A stretch of 64,000 nucleotides of DNA from Sphingosinicella microcystinivorans (GCF_027941835.1 NZ_CP116005.1:2867501-2931500), one strand, 5' to 3'; shown: positions 50,496 to 59,570, counted from the stretch's first letter. Translations and numbers: made by a program. Notes: generated by a model not told the origin, from the letters alone.

Positions 50496-51773
50496 ATGGG
50501 CAAGCCGTTGATCGTGGTGTTGGGTGCGGGACTGGGAGGCACCATCGCCTCCTATGAGATCAAGGACGCCGTAAAGGGCCGCGCCGAGGTGATGACCGTT
50601 TCCGACACGGACACCTACAGCTTCATCCCGTCAAATCCGTGGGTCGCCGTGCGTTGGCGCGAGCCGGAGGCGATCCAGGTCCATCTCCCCCCGGTGTTCG
50701 GGAAAAAGAAGATCGGTTTCACCTCGGTCGGCGCGAAGCGCCTCCATGCGAGCGAGAAGCGACTCGAACTCAATGACGGCACATCAATCACTTACGATTA
50801 TCTCGTAATCGCCACTGGCCCCGATCTGGCGTTCGACGAGATCGAGGGTCTGGGTCCGCAAGGCCATACCGTCTCGGTCTGCCAGACGTCTCATGCCGCT
50901 GCAGCGGCCGATGCCTTCGACGCTTTCGTGCAAAACCCCGGCCCGATCGTCGTCGGTGCGGTCCAGGGTGCGTCCTGCTACGGCCCGGCCTACGAATTTG
51001 CCCTGATCCTCGATACTGAACTGCGCCGCCGCAAGATCCGCGACAGGGTGCCGATGACCTTCGTTACCGCCGAGCCCTATATCGGCCATCTCGGTCTCGA
51101 CGGAGTCGGCGACACCAAATCGCTGCTCGAAAGCGAGCTGCGCGACCGGCATATCAAATGGATCACCAACGCCCGCGTCGCCAAGGTCGACGCCGGCCTC
51201 ATGCACGTCGAGGAAGTGGGTGAGGACGGCGCGGTTAGGAAAACGCATGACCTGCCGTTCGGCTACTCGATGATGCTCCCGGCCTTTCGCGGCGTTCCGG
51301 CGGTCAGCAATATCGAAGGCCTCACCAATCCGCGCGGCTTCATCATCATCGACAAGCACCAGCGCAATTCGGCCTTTCCGGAGATTTTCGCGCTGGGCGT
51401 GTGCGTCGCCATTCCGCCGACGGGTCCGACCCCGGTGCCGGTGGGCGTGCCCAAGACCGGCTTCATGATCGAATCGATGGTGACGGCGATCGCCGCCAAC
51501 CTCGCCTCGATCCTCGACGGCAAGGAGCCGAGCGCCGAAGCGACCTGGAACGCGGTCTGCCTCGCCGACTTCGGCGACGGCGGCGTGGCCTTCGTCGCCC
51601 AGCCCCAGATTCCGCCGCGCAACGTCAACTGGTCGTCCAGCGGAAAGTGGGTCCACCTGGCCAAGATCGGCTTCGAGAAATACTTCCTGCGCAAGGTCCG
51701 CAAGGGCGAAAGTGAGCCCTTCTACGAGAAGCTGGCGATGCACGTCATGGGCATCCGCAAGCTGCGTTTCTGA
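50496..51773 (+). CDS. sqr: Sulfide:quinone oxidoreductase
   Basis: A 425-residue flavoprotein of the membrane surface that oxidises sulfide and passes electrons to ubiquinone. The FAD motif VVLGAGLGG is at residues 7-15. Cysteines C129 (SVCQTS), C161 (GASCYGPAYEF) and C303 (LGVCVAIPP) match the three-cysteine arrangement of SQRs, and the amphipathic C-terminus (WVHLAKIGFEKYFLRKVRKG) fits membrane anchoring. It is the first gene of the rightward operon, divergent from rhodanese. Electrons could leave through the cytochrome bd oxidase encoded at 32.7 kb. Confidence 0.93.
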   Translation: MGKPLIVVLGAGLGGTIASYEIKDAVKGRAEVMTVSDTDTYSFIPSNPWVAVRWREPEAIQVHLPPVFGKKKIGFTSVGAKRLHASEKRLELNDGTSITYDYLVIATGPDLAFDEIEGLGPQGHTVSVCQTSHAAAAADAFDAFVQNPGPIVVGAVQGASCYGPAYEFALILDTELRRRKIRDRVPMTFVTAEPYIGHLGLDGVGDTKSLLESELRDRHIKWITNARVAKVDAGLMHVEEVGEDGAVRKTHDLPFGYSMMLPAFRGVPAVSNIEGLTNPRGFIIIDKHQRNSAFPEIFALGVCVAIPPTGPTPVPVGVPKTGFMIESMVTAIAANLASILDGKEPSAEATWNAVCLADFGDGGVAFVAQPQIPPRNVNWSSSGKWVHLAKIGFEKYFLRKVRKGESEPFYEKLAMHVMGIRKLRF

Positions 51774-51799
51774 CTGTCCTCAAGCGAAGGAGTGTAAAG

Positions 51800-52003
51800 A
51801 TGACTCTCGATCGTGCTGTGATGACGTTCGCCGGATGTGTCGTGCTGCTGGGCGTCGTCCTGTCGCTCACCGTGCATCCCTGGTGGCTGGCACTGACCGC
51901 CTTTGCCGGTCTCAACATGATCCAGGCGAGCTTCACTGGCTTCTGCCCCGCTGCGATAGTGTTCAAGGCGCTGGGCGTCCGTCCGGGGACCGCCTTCAAA
52001 TGA
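51800..52003 (+). CDS. DUF2892 small membrane protein beside sqr
   Basis: A 67-residue protein with two helices and the DUF2892 end GLNMIQASFTGFCPAAIVFKALG, including the conserved Cys-Pro. An AAGGAG site precedes ATG 51800, 26 nt after sqr. Its stop overlaps the start of the TolC-like gene (ATGA). In YgaP this module is joined to a rhodanese; here it probably partners the separate rhodanese or SQR. Confidence 0.88.
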   Translation: MTLDRAVMTFAGCVVLLGVVLSLTVHPWWLALTAFAGLNMIQASFTGFCPAAIVFKALGVRPGTAFK

Positions 52004-53265
52004 GGCGATCGGCGCCGATCGCCTTGCCCCTGATGGCCTGCCTCCTCGCGAGCGCCGCCGTGCCGGCGCACGCGACGACGCTGGACGAAGCGATCGCGGC
52101 TGCCATGATCCATGCGCCCGAAATCGAAGCCGCGCGCGCCGATGCCGACGCCGCCGATGCCCGGATCAAGGAAGCCAGGGGCCAGGGCCTCCCCAGCGCG
52201 ACGCTGAGCGGGACGATCGGCTATGGCCGCCTCGATCCGCAGGACTTCTTCGGCCTTCCGGCGGCGAACGTCACCCCCCGCGCCGCGCAGCTCACCATCG
52301 AGCAACCGCTGTTCATGGGCGGCAGGGTCAGCGCTGGCATCGCGCAGGCACGCGCCGGGAGTGAAGCGGCGCACGCGGGCGAGAGCATGACCCGCAGCCA
52401 GATCCTGGTCGCGACGGTCCAGGCCTATGGCGATGTGCTGACCACGCACCGCATGGTGGCGCTCTACGAACAGATGGTCGACCAGATGGAGGAGATCCAG
52501 CGTCAGGCCCGGCTCCGCTTCAAAGCGGGGGAAAGTCCCAGTACCGACGTCGCGCAGGCGGCCGCCCGCCTCGCCGAAGCGCAGGCCGCTCTTGAAGGCG
52601 CTCGCGGCCTCGCTGTCTCGGCCGATGCACGGTTCACCAACCTGACCGGCCTTGCTCCGCAGGACCTCCAGCCTATTCCGGCAAGCCCGGCCGTGCCCGG
52701 TTCGCTGGACGAAGCACTCGACAGCGCGCGGGCCAACAATCCTGCGCTCGCCCAGGCGGAGGCTGCGCTGGATGCCGCGCGCGCCGGCGCCAGGGGAGCG
52801 CGGGCGGAGCGCTTGCCCACGGTCGGCGCGTTCGCCGAAGGGGCGACCGTGCGCGATCAGTTCTTTCCCGACTATCGTTCCGATGGCGCGACGGTCGGTT
52901 TGCGCGCCCGCTGGCAGATATTCGCTGGCGGGCGGGTCTCAGCGAAGATCACCGAGTCGGACAGCGCGGTAAGAGCCGCCAATGCCCGTGTGCGCGCGGC
53001 GCGCTCCGCCGTCGACGAACAGACTATCAGCGCCTTTTCAAGTGTTCGCTCGGCCGCGCTGGTCGAGGCGGCTGCCGCAAGCCAGGCCCTTGCCGCCGCG
53101 CAAGCACGCGACAGCGTGCGCCATGAGGTCCGCGTCGGCATGAAGCCCCAGCTCGATTTGCTCGACGCGGAGCGGGAGGCAACCGCCGCCGCCGTCAGTG
53201 AGGCCAGGGCACAGAGTAATCGCATCGTAGCCGCGTACCGGCTGCTCGCCCTCATCGGGCGCTGA
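52000..53265 (+). CDS. TolC-family outer-membrane efflux channel
   Basis: A 421-residue protein with a signal peptide (LPLMACLLASAAVPAHA) and the two repeated helix-strand units of TolC-type channels: TLDEAIAAAMIHAPEIEAARAD at the N-terminus and SLDEALDSARANNPALAQAEAAL near residue 240, each followed by long coiled-coil helices. The true start is ATG 52000, overlapping the DUF2892 stop; the upstream open frame lies within sqr and the DUF2892 gene. It should complete the pump formed by the MFP and RND proteins encoded divergently. Confidence 0.9.
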   Translation: MRRSAPIALPLMACLLASAAVPAHATTLDEAIAAAMIHAPEIEAARADADAADARIKEARGQGLPSATLSGTIGYGRLDPQDFFGLPAANVTPRAAQLTIEQPLFMGGRVSAGIAQARAGSEAAHAGESMTRSQILVATVQAYGDVLTTHRMVALYEQMVDQMEEIQRQARLRFKAGESPSTDVAQAAARLAEAQAALEGARGLAVSADARFTNLTGLAPQDLQPIPASPAVPGSLDEALDSARANNPALAQAEAALDAARAGARGARAERLPTVGAFAEGATVRDQFFPDYRSDGATVGLRARWQIFAGGRVSAKITESDSAVRAANARVRAARSAVDEQTISAFSSVRSAALVEAAAASQALAAAQARDSVRHEVRVGMKPQLDLLDAEREATAAAVSEARAQSNRIVAAYRLLALIGR

Positions 53266-53286
53266 GATTCAACAGGAGAGGGACAC

Positions 53287-53628
53287 ATGCACAAGGACTG
53301 GCCGAAAATGGCCGACGAATTGAACGTCGCCATCAAGGAAGTGCGGCTCGGGACGCCCGAGGTGATGAAGGCCTTTTCCGCGATGGCGGCCGCTGCGACC
53401 CAGGCGGGAACGCTCGACGCCAAGACCAAGGAACTGATCGCGCTCGCCATCTCGGTCGCGATCCGCTGCGACGGCTGCGTGGCCTTCCATGCCAAGGCGG
53501 CGGTCAAGCAGGGCGCGACGCGCGACGAGGTCATGGAGACGATGGGCATGGCCCTCTACATGGGCGCCGGTCCCAGCCTCATGTATGCCGCGCAGGCTGT
53601 CGAAGCCTTCGATCAATTCTCCGGTTAA
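53287..53628 (+). CDS. Carboxymuconolactone decarboxylase/AhpD-like protein
   Basis: A 113-residue helical protein with the AhpD-type redox motif ALAISVAIRCDGCVAFHAKAAV: CxxC with a following His and an upstream Glu. Such proteins act as small thiol oxidoreductases or peroxidases. An AGGAGAGG site precedes ATG 53287, 21 nt after the TolC-like gene, so it closes the sqr operon. Thiol or persulfide chemistry is a reasonable role by context. Confidence 0.88.
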   Translation: MHKDWPKMADELNVAIKEVRLGTPEVMKAFSAMAAAATQAGTLDAKTKELIALAISVAIRCDGCVAFHAKAAVKQGATRDEVMETMGMALYMGAGPSLMYAAQAVEAFDQFSG

Positions 53629-53749
53629 GCGAAGCGATAAAACGCCCCGGCGCCACGGTTGCGAGAACCTCAACATAAATAACGTGGGATTCGACAAGGC
53701 CCGGTGGCTGATCAAACAGAAATACGGCCACAAGCTCTTCTGGGGATTT

Positions 53750-54661
53750 ATGTCCTTCGACATCCGTCAACTTCGCTATGCCATCGCCGCGGCAGATCAC
53801 GGCAGCTTCTACCGCGCCGCGCGGGCGCTGGACGTGGAGCAATCAACATTAAGCCGCGCCATCCTCAAGCTGGAACGCGCGATCGGGGACAGCATCTTCA
53901 ACCGCTCGCGGGCCGGCGTCACCCTTACTATCGCCGGCGCTCAGTTCATTCGTAGTGCCCGGCCGATGGTCGCAAACGCGGACAAGATGGTCGGGACGAT
54001 GCGGGCTGCGGGACAAGGCCGCGCCGGTGGCTTGATGATCGGGCACTATAATTCGGTGTCGGCTGGGAACCTGCGCGCGACCATGCTGGGGTGGCGCGAT
54101 GCCCAACCCGATGTTGATCTGGATGGCGTGGAGGCCGCCCGGGGCGCGCTGTTCGCCGGACTCGATACCGGCGAGATCGATATCGCGATCCTACTAGGTG
54201 ATGCCAGCCACGACGGATTCAGGCATGAGCCCTTCTGGAGCGAACGCATGATAATCGCATTGCCAGCCAGTCATCCTCTCGCTGATCGCGACCTGCTGCA
54301 CTGGACCGATCTGCGACGCGAGCGGTTTCTGCTTACTGTCGCCGACCCCGGTCCAGAAATCCGCGATATGCTGCTCGGCCGACTGTCGGTGTCAGGGATA
54401 CAGCCGGATATCAGGCTGCATCAGACCAGCCGGGAAAGCATTTTGAGCGTGCTGGGCAGCGGGCTCGGCCTCACGGTCATCTGCGAGGGCGGGACCGGCG
54501 CGCGCTATCCCGATGTCGTCTATCGACCTGTTCACGGAGAACAGGGACCGGCGCTCATCGAGTATTCGGGCTATTGGCGAAAGGACAATGGCAATCCGGC
54601 GTTGCGTCGTTTCCTCGCCTTCGTGCGCGACCGCTACTCGCTCGCCTTCGATATTCCCTGA
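53750..54661 (+). CDS. LysR-family transcriptional regulator
   Basis: A 303-residue regulator with an N-terminal winged HTH (residues 3-60: FDIRQLRYAIAAADHGSFYRAARALDVEQSTLSRAILKLERAIG) and a substrate-binding domain. ATG 53750 fits the normal LysR N-terminus; the longer frame to 53489 is a shadow of the AhpD-like gene. LysR genes frequently lie next to trb clusters in Tn4371-like conjugative elements, but there they usually precede trbB; here it lies beyond trbI, on the opposite strand. Target unknown. Confidence 0.88.
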   Translation: MSFDIRQLRYAIAAADHGSFYRAARALDVEQSTLSRAILKLERAIGDSIFNRSRAGVTLTIAGAQFIRSARPMVANADKMVGTMRAAGQGRAGGLMIGHYNSVSAGNLRATMLGWRDAQPDVDLDGVEAARGALFAGLDTGEIDIAILLGDASHDGFRHEPFWSERMIIALPASHPLADRDLLHWTDLRRERFLLTVADPGPEIRDMLLGRLSVSGIQPDIRLHQTSRESILSVLGSGLGLTVICEGGTGARYPDVVYRPVHGEQGPALIEYSGYWRKDNGNPALRRFLAFVRDRYSLAFDIP

Positions 54662-54744
54662 ACGAGTGCTGACATGCGACGTTAAGAAGCCGGATCGCAA
54701 CGGCAAGGGCCGGCCTGAGTTGCCAACTGGAGAAAGGAGCCATC

Positions 54745-55053
54745 ATGACGCAAGGCAAGACACCCATCATCGTGCTGGTCGCGCTCATCATCGGGTTCAG
54801 CGCAGGCTTCGTCTTGCGTCCGGTGATCGCGCCAGCCGAGCGAGCCGCCATCGTGGCGAGTCCGGCCCCCGTTACCCCTGCACCGGCCGAACCGCGCGGC
54901 AAGCCCTATTTCGCGGCGCATCTCGATGAAGCGCGCCAGATTCTCACGGGATGCGCGGAAGGCTCGGTTCGCGGCGAAGAATGCTTCAACGCCGAGATGG
55001 CCGTGACCGAGGCGGAAGGCAGCGCGCGGCACAAGAAATTCTTTGGCAATTGA
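54745..55053 (+). CDS. Small anchored periplasmic protein, exclusion-like
   Basis: A 102-residue protein: one N-terminal helix (TPIIVLVALIIGFSAGFVL), a proline/alanine linker and a small domain LDEARQILTGCAEGSVRGEECFNAEMAVTEAEGSARHKKFFGN. The spacing Cys...ECFNA...KKFF resembles the EexN/TrbK pattern (Cys...C-x-A...RRFF in the TrbK-like protein encoded at 59567). An AAAGGAG site precedes the ATG. It is convergent with the trb operon, 16 nt apart. An entry-exclusion role is inferred and tentative. Confidence 0.6.
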   Translation: MTQGKTPIIVLVALIIGFSAGFVLRPVIAPAERAAIVASPAPVTPAPAEPRGKPYFAAHLDEARQILTGCAEGSVRGEECFNAEMAVTEAEGSARHKKFFGN

Positions 55054-55069
55054 CCGCACGAGGGCGCTT

Positions 55070-55291
55070 TCATTCCCCTTGCGCGCGATGCCGCCGAAAG
55101 GCCCGATCGGTCGCCATGAACCGGGCGACCATGGGCGCAATCAGCTTCTCGGGCGGGGCTGGCGCGTCGCCAGTTTCGGCGGCAAGCGCGGCGGCATAGG
55201 CTTGCAAGTCGCGGTGGACGGCCGCCGGTAACTCAACGGCAAGTTTCACCGGCCGATCGTCGGCGAGCGGCCCCAGCTTCAGTTTGGTCAT
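55070..55291 (-). CDS. DUF2274 protein of the trb operon
   Basis: A 73-residue protein (MTKLKLGPLADDRPVKLAVELPAAVHRDLQAYA...), matching DUF2274, which regularly follows trbI in proteobacterial conjugative elements. The ribbon-helix-helix-like middle suggests DNA binding or regulation. ATG 55291 overlaps the trbI stop by 4 nt; the longer frame is a trbI shadow. Confidence 0.85.
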   Translation of the reverse strand: MTKLKLGPLADDRPVKLAVELPAAVHRDLQAYAAALAAETGDAPAPPEKLIAPMVARFMATDRAFRRHRAQGE

Positions 55292-56523
55292 CGTGCGGCT
55301 CCGATGGGTTCGAGGATCAGATCGCGAGTAATGACCACACGCAAGGGATGCCCTGGCCGGATGGTGAGCGTCGGCTGCACATTCAATTGCCGCCGCACGA
55401 TCTGCTGGCCGGTCTGGTTGATGGTGTCTTGCGAGCCGCGCCGCAGCGCGCGATTGAGGTCGTCCTCGCTGTCCGCGCCCAACTCGGCCCCGACGCCGAG
55501 CAGCGTCGAGACGGCGGCGGCTTTGAGCAGATTGCCCCAATGCTGATTCACGCGATCCTGTAGGCCAGCATATCCAGCCGCATCGGCGCCGGGCTGGCGT
55601 TCCAGCACGATCGAGCGGCCGTCCGGCAATATGAGACGATCCCATGCCAGCAGAACGCGGGTCTGCCCCGCCGCGACCTCGCTGTCATATTCGCCGATCA
55701 GCCGGGCGCCCTGCGGAATGAGCAGGATGCGCCCGGTAGGGCTGTCATAGACGTTCTGAGTCACCTGGGCGGTGATTTGGCCGGGAAGATCGGAACGGAC
55801 GCCGGTAATGAGCGCGGCGGGGATGATGCTCCCGGCCTGCACGATGTTGGGCGAGGCCGGCGCGGTCAGCCGTTCCACGCTCACCGTGCGCTGGTTCGAC
55901 GCCTGCGCCATGAAGGCCCGCTTCCCGGCCTGATCGCCCTGCGGTGTCTCGGCGGGCTGCGATGCGGCGGTGGGTTCCAGCGCGGCGCCGATCATCGGCA
56001 ATGCAGCCGTGCTGCCTGTGCCGCCGCCACCAAGGAACAGACTGGCCGTGCGGGCAGCGTCACGTTCCTGTTGGGCGCGCTGGCGCGCGGCTTCTTCGGC
56101 CTGGACGCGGGGATCGGGCTGTCCGCCTCCCATCGGCGGGACAGGCACGTTCTCCCCGCGCTGCTGCGCCGAGAGGATCGGCCGCCCGAGATCGCCGGGG
56201 AGCGGCCCGCCGAGTTTCGGCACCTGACCATAGTCCTTTGGCCCCGAGGTGATGGTCTCGGCGGCCGTTCGACTCTCGGTGCCGTAGAGTTCCTTTCCCG
56301 ACCTCTCCCCTTTGGGCGCGAGCGCGAACCAGAGCGAGCCGCCGATGCCGAGGCCCGCGACGACGCCGAGCGTTGCGAGCGCCTTCCTCGAGAGGCGCAT
56401 TACGCGCGGTGTCGGCCCGCGAAGCTGAAAGGCAGCGGGATTGGCGGGCGCGGGTTGCGGGGTAGCCTGCGGCGCGGGCTGCTGCGGCGCCTGTGGAGCG
56501 GGCGTGCCGGCGGGATCGCTCAC
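55288..56523 (-). CDS. trbI: Conjugal transfer protein TrbI (VirB10-like)
   Basis: A 411-residue protein spanning the envelope: a proline/alanine/glutamine-rich cytoplasmic start, one helix (ALATLGVVAGLGIGGSLWFAL, near 47-67), a proline-rich periplasmic linker and the C-terminal VirB10 domain with ITAQVTQNVYDSPTGRILLIPQGARLIGEYDS and the final LILEPIGAAR. It forms the core channel of the type IV secretion machine with TrbG and links it to inner-membrane ATPases. It overlaps trbG by 4 nt. Confidence 0.94.
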   Translation of the reverse strand: MSDPAGTPAPQAPQQPAPQATPQPAPANPAAFQLRGPTPRVMRLSRKALATLGVVAGLGIGGSLWFALAPKGERSGKELYGTESRTAAETITSGPKDYGQVPKLGGPLPGDLGRPILSAQQRGENVPVPPMGGGQPDPRVQAEEAARQRAQQERDAARTASLFLGGGGTGSTAALPMIGAALEPTAASQPAETPQGDQAGKRAFMAQASNQRTVSVERLTAPASPNIVQAGSIIPAALITGVRSDLPGQITAQVTQNVYDSPTGRILLIPQGARLIGEYDSEVAAGQTRVLLAWDRLILPDGRSIVLERQPGADAAGYAGLQDRVNQHWGNLLKAAAVSTLLGVGAELGADSEDDLNRALRRGSQDTINQTGQQIVRRQLNVQPTLTIRPGHPLRVVITRDLILEPIGAAR

Positions 56524-57536
56524 GGCCGCCGCTCCCGGCGCGTCTCCGCGCCGTCACGCAGGATACGGACGCGCTTCTCGCTGCGCTTGTCACCAAGGCG
56601 CAGTTCCGCGCTGGCGAACAGCCGGTCCACCACCATGTATCGGCCCTGGACGCGGTAATTGACCAGTTCGGCATCGCCGCGCGCGCCGGTCACGAACAGC
56701 GGCGGCATCTCGCCCTGCGAGATCTCGGCCGCGAACTCGATATAAACCTGCCGCCCATCGTCGAACGCGCGGGCCGGTCGCCAGGCCACGCGGTCGCCCT
56801 CGATACGGTAGCGGAAATTGAGAGCGGCGATGTCGAGGCCGGTGGCGATCGGCGCGGCGGCAGCCGCCGCCGCATTGCGTCCTTGCAACGCGATCAGCTC
56901 ATCCTGCGGATAGGTCCACGATACCGACGCCATATAAGTCGAAGGCGTGGCGCGCAGTTCCAGATGATAGGTGCGCCGATCGGTGTTGATTACCAGATTG
57001 GTGCCGATGTCGGGGCGGGTTGGCTTGACCAGGATATGGACGCGCGACGTGGCGCCGTTGCCGCTCACCGTGTCGCCGATGATCCAGCGCACGGTATCGC
57101 CCGCCGCGACCGGCCCCGCGCCGACAAGCTGCTCGCCTTCCTGAAGCGCGATGTCGGTGACCTGTCCGGGCGCGGCATAGACCTGATAGAGCGCGCCTTC
57201 GGTCCACGGATATTGCTGGATGGCGTTCACATAGCCATCGCGCGTGGGCTGGACGCGGGCGGCGGCATTGGCCGCGCCGACGCGGCTGCGCGGATCGGCG
57301 GGTTCGGACGACCGTGCGCGCGCCGCGACCGGCTTTAACTGGCCGGGAAGCGGCAGGGGTTCGGGGATCGTCACAACTTCGATTTGGCGCGGCGGTTCGG
57401 GCGCTGGCGTTGCGGCGATCTCCACTGGTGCGGCGCGGATAGGCACTTTGGCCGATGTCGTCGTGCAACCCGCGAGCGCGGCGGCGGAAAGCAGCATGGC
57501 CGCGCTGGCGGCATGGCGGGCGGACGTGCGTGTCAT
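56520..57536 (-). CDS. trbG: Conjugal transfer lipoprotein TrbG (VirB9-like)
   Basis: A 338-residue protein with a lipobox (AAALAGC near residue 24), a proline-rich linker and the VirB9 beta domain (VYAAPGQVTDIALQEGEQLVGAGPVAAGDTVRW... and NFRYRIEGDRVAWRPARAFDDGRQVYIEF). It is the outer-membrane-associated core component. It overlaps both trbI and trbF genes by 4 nt. Confidence 0.93.
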   Translation of the reverse strand: MTRTSARHAASAAMLLSAAALAGCTTTSAKVPIRAAPVEIAATPAPEPPRQIEVVTIPEPLPLPGQLKPVAARARSSEPADPRSRVGAANAAARVQPTRDGYVNAIQQYPWTEGALYQVYAAPGQVTDIALQEGEQLVGAGPVAAGDTVRWIIGDTVSGNGATSRVHILVKPTRPDIGTNLVINTDRRTYHLELRATPSTYMASVSWTYPQDELIALQGRNAAAAAAAPIATGLDIAALNFRYRIEGDRVAWRPARAFDDGRQVYIEFAAEISQGEMPPLFVTGARGDAELVNYRVQGRYMVVDRLFASAELRLGDKRSEKRVRILRDGAETRRERRP

Positions 57537-58216
57537 TGCGACAGCTCCTTGCTCCAGTTGATGGCGTTGACGAACAGGCCGAGCGGGTTCTTGCGCAATG
57601 CGTCGGGCGTGCGCGGGGTCTGGACGACGATGGTGAGGATGGCCGACCAGCGGGTCGTCTCGGCGAGGCTGCCGTCCTGATAACGCCGCTCGGTCCAGGC
57701 GACGCGGAAGCTGTCGCCGGAGGCACGGATTACGCTCGACACGTCCACCGCGACTTGCACCTTGCCGACATGGGCGAACGGATCGTTCGACCTCGCATAA
57801 TCATTGAGCGCCATGGCCCCCTTGTCGGTGGTGAAGTCGTAGGCGCGCAGCCAGTTCTGGCGCACAATGATCGGATCGGCGGGGATGCTCCTGACCTGCT
57901 CGATGAAGCGCGCCAGATGAAACGCGATCTGCGGATCGGTCGGCCGATAGCCCGCTTCGGCCGGGGCGACCGCCTGCGCCTCACCCAGCTTGTCCACCTG
58001 AACGACCCAGGGGACGATATGGCCGCGCGCCGATTGCCACACGAGGCCGGCGGCAAGCCCGCCCGAGAGCGCCAGCGCGCCGAAGAAGGCGAGCCGCCAG
58101 TTCTTCGCCTGCACGCGGGCCGAGCCGATCCGGTCATCCCAGGCTTGCGCCGCGCGCTGGTAAGGGGTGACAGGCTCGGGCGTCTGCCCGTAACGAATGG
58201 ATGGGCGTCGGAACAT
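57533..58216 (-). CDS. trbF: Conjugal transfer protein TrbF (VirB8-like)
   Basis: A 227-residue inner-membrane protein: short cytoplasmic start, one helix (residues about 45-65, LAFFGALALSGGLAAGLVW) and a periplasmic VirB8 fold with WVVQVDKLGEAQAVAPAEAGYRPTD and RVAWTERRYQDGSL. It is an assembly factor of the mating-pair apparatus. It begins 7 nt after the trbL stop. Confidence 0.93.
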   Translation of the reverse strand: MFRRPSIRYGQTPEPVTPYQRAAQAWDDRIGSARVQAKNWRLAFFGALALSGGLAAGLVWQSARGHIVPWVVQVDKLGEAQAVAPAEAGYRPTDPQIAFHLARFIEQVRSIPADPIIVRQNWLRAYDFTTDKGAMALNDYARSNDPFAHVGKVQVAVDVSSVIRASGDSFRVAWTERRYQDGSLAETTRWSAILTIVVQTPRTPDALRKNPLGLFVNAINWSKELSQ

Positions 58217-58223
58217 TGCGGGA

Positions 58224-59570
58224 TCAATCCTTTTCCTTGATGTCGGGACCGTTGCCGCCGCCGTGGCTGTCCCCGGCCTTCACCGTGTGGGCGAGGACGG
58301 TCGCGCCGTGGGCGGCCGACTGGCGGTTCTTCATGCCGGCGGTTCCCGTGGGTTGGGCAGCGACGGGCTGCGCGGCAGCAGGCGCGGCGCTCGCGGCCTG
58401 CGGCGGAGCGCCCAGCCCGGCGCGGGCGCCGGTGCGGAAATTGTCCTTCATGGACGCGCCGGCGTTTCCGGCTATCTTCCGCAGCGGTGAGAGCGCGGCG
58501 TTCGCGGCGCCACTGGCGGCCTTCTGTCCGACAACGGCCATGCCCCCCGCGACGGCGCCCGCGCCGCTCCTGCCGAACGAACCGACGCTGTAGGCGCCCG
58601 CCGCGCCGCCAGCCATGCGCGCGCCGCCGCGTGCGGCTGCCGCGCCCATCCGGCCGGTCGCGCCGATGGTCGAGGCGGCCGCCCCCATGCCGAGCTTCGC
58701 GGCGGCGGCGCCACCCACCAGCGCGCCGCCTGCCGCCAGCGCGGTTCCGGCTACGGCGCCCAGGCCAAGCTGCGGGCCGCCCGAGACGATGCCGTTGGCG
58801 ATGCCGGGGCCGAAGATCGCAAGGCCGAGCAGCGACAGCGCGCCGAGCGCGATCGACAGCACTTCCCGCGCCGTGGGATCGGGGCCGACCGTCGCCGTGA
58901 ACGTGCTGAACAGCGTGACGCCGATCCCGGTGATGACCGCGAGAACCAGCACTTTGATCCCGCTGGAGATGATATGGCCGAGCACCTTTTCGGCCATGAA
59001 CGTGGTGCGGTTCCAGAAGGCGAATGGGAGCAGGACGAACCCGGCCAGCGTCACCAGCTTGAATTCCACCAATGTGATAAAGACCTGCCCGGCCATGAAG
59101 AAGAAGGCGAGGATGACGATCAGATAGGACAGCAGCAGCACGACGATGATCGCGAGATTGGCGAACACCGCCCAGAGGCTGTTGTAAACCTCGGCCGCAT
59201 CGATCAGCGGTTGCGCCGCATCCAGCCCCTTGGCCGCGATGCTGCTCGGCTTCATGAACTCCGCGAGGCTGAGCGCGTCACCACTCGCCTTGAGGCCCAG
59301 CCCCGCGAAGCTTTCGAACAGGATTGTCGCCAGCGTCTGGAAATTGCCGATGATGAACGCGAAGGCGCCGATGTAGAGCGTCTTTTTGATCAGTCGCTGG
59401 ATGACGTCCTCGTCGGCGCCCCAGGCCCAGAACAGCCCGGCGATGGTCACGTCGATCGCGATCAGCGTCGAGGAGAGGAAGCCGATCTCGCCGCCGAGCA
59501 GGCCGAAGCCGGAATCGATGTAGGTGCTGAAGGTGTCGAGAAAGGTATCGACAATGCCGGTGTCGCTCAT
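58224..59570 (-). CDS. trbL: P-type conjugal transfer protein TrbL (VirB6-like)
   Basis: A 448-residue polytopic protein with about six helices in residues 30-290, followed by a long alanine/glycine-rich cytoplasmic tail with repeated GGAAAA-type runs. This is the TrbL/VirB6 layout; it is part of the inner-membrane translocation complex. It overlaps the TrbK-like gene by 4 nt. The low-complexity tail is shared by many TrbL proteins and is probably not a cloning artefact. Confidence 0.92.
   Translation of the reverse strand: MSDTGIVDTFLDTFSTYIDSGFGLLGGEIGFLSSTLIAIDVTIAGLFWAWGADEDVIQRLIKKTLYIGAFAFIIGNFQTLATILFESFAGLGLKASGDALSLAEFMKPSSIAAKGLDAAQPLIDAAEVYNSLWAVFANLAIIVVLLLSYLIVILAFFFMAGQVFITLVEFKLVTLAGFVLLPFAFWNRTTFMAEKVLGHIISSGIKVLVLAVITGIGVTLFSTFTATVGPDPTAREVLSIALGALSLLGLAIFGPGIANGIVSGGPQLGLGAVAGTALAAGGALVGGAAAAKLGMGAAASTIGATGRMGAAAARGGARMAGGAAGAYSVGSFGRSGAGAVAGGMAVVGQKAASGAANAALSPLRKIAGNAGASMKDNFRTGARAGLGAPPQAASAAPAAAQPVAAQPTGTAGMKNRQSAAHGATVLAHTVKAGDSHGGGNGPDIKEKD

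Noticed and set aside
58472-58714. Repetitive Ala/Gly DNA in trbL as a possible tandem repeat array
   Set aside because: The repetition is at the amino-acid level in a normal TrbL tail, without regular DNA unit length.
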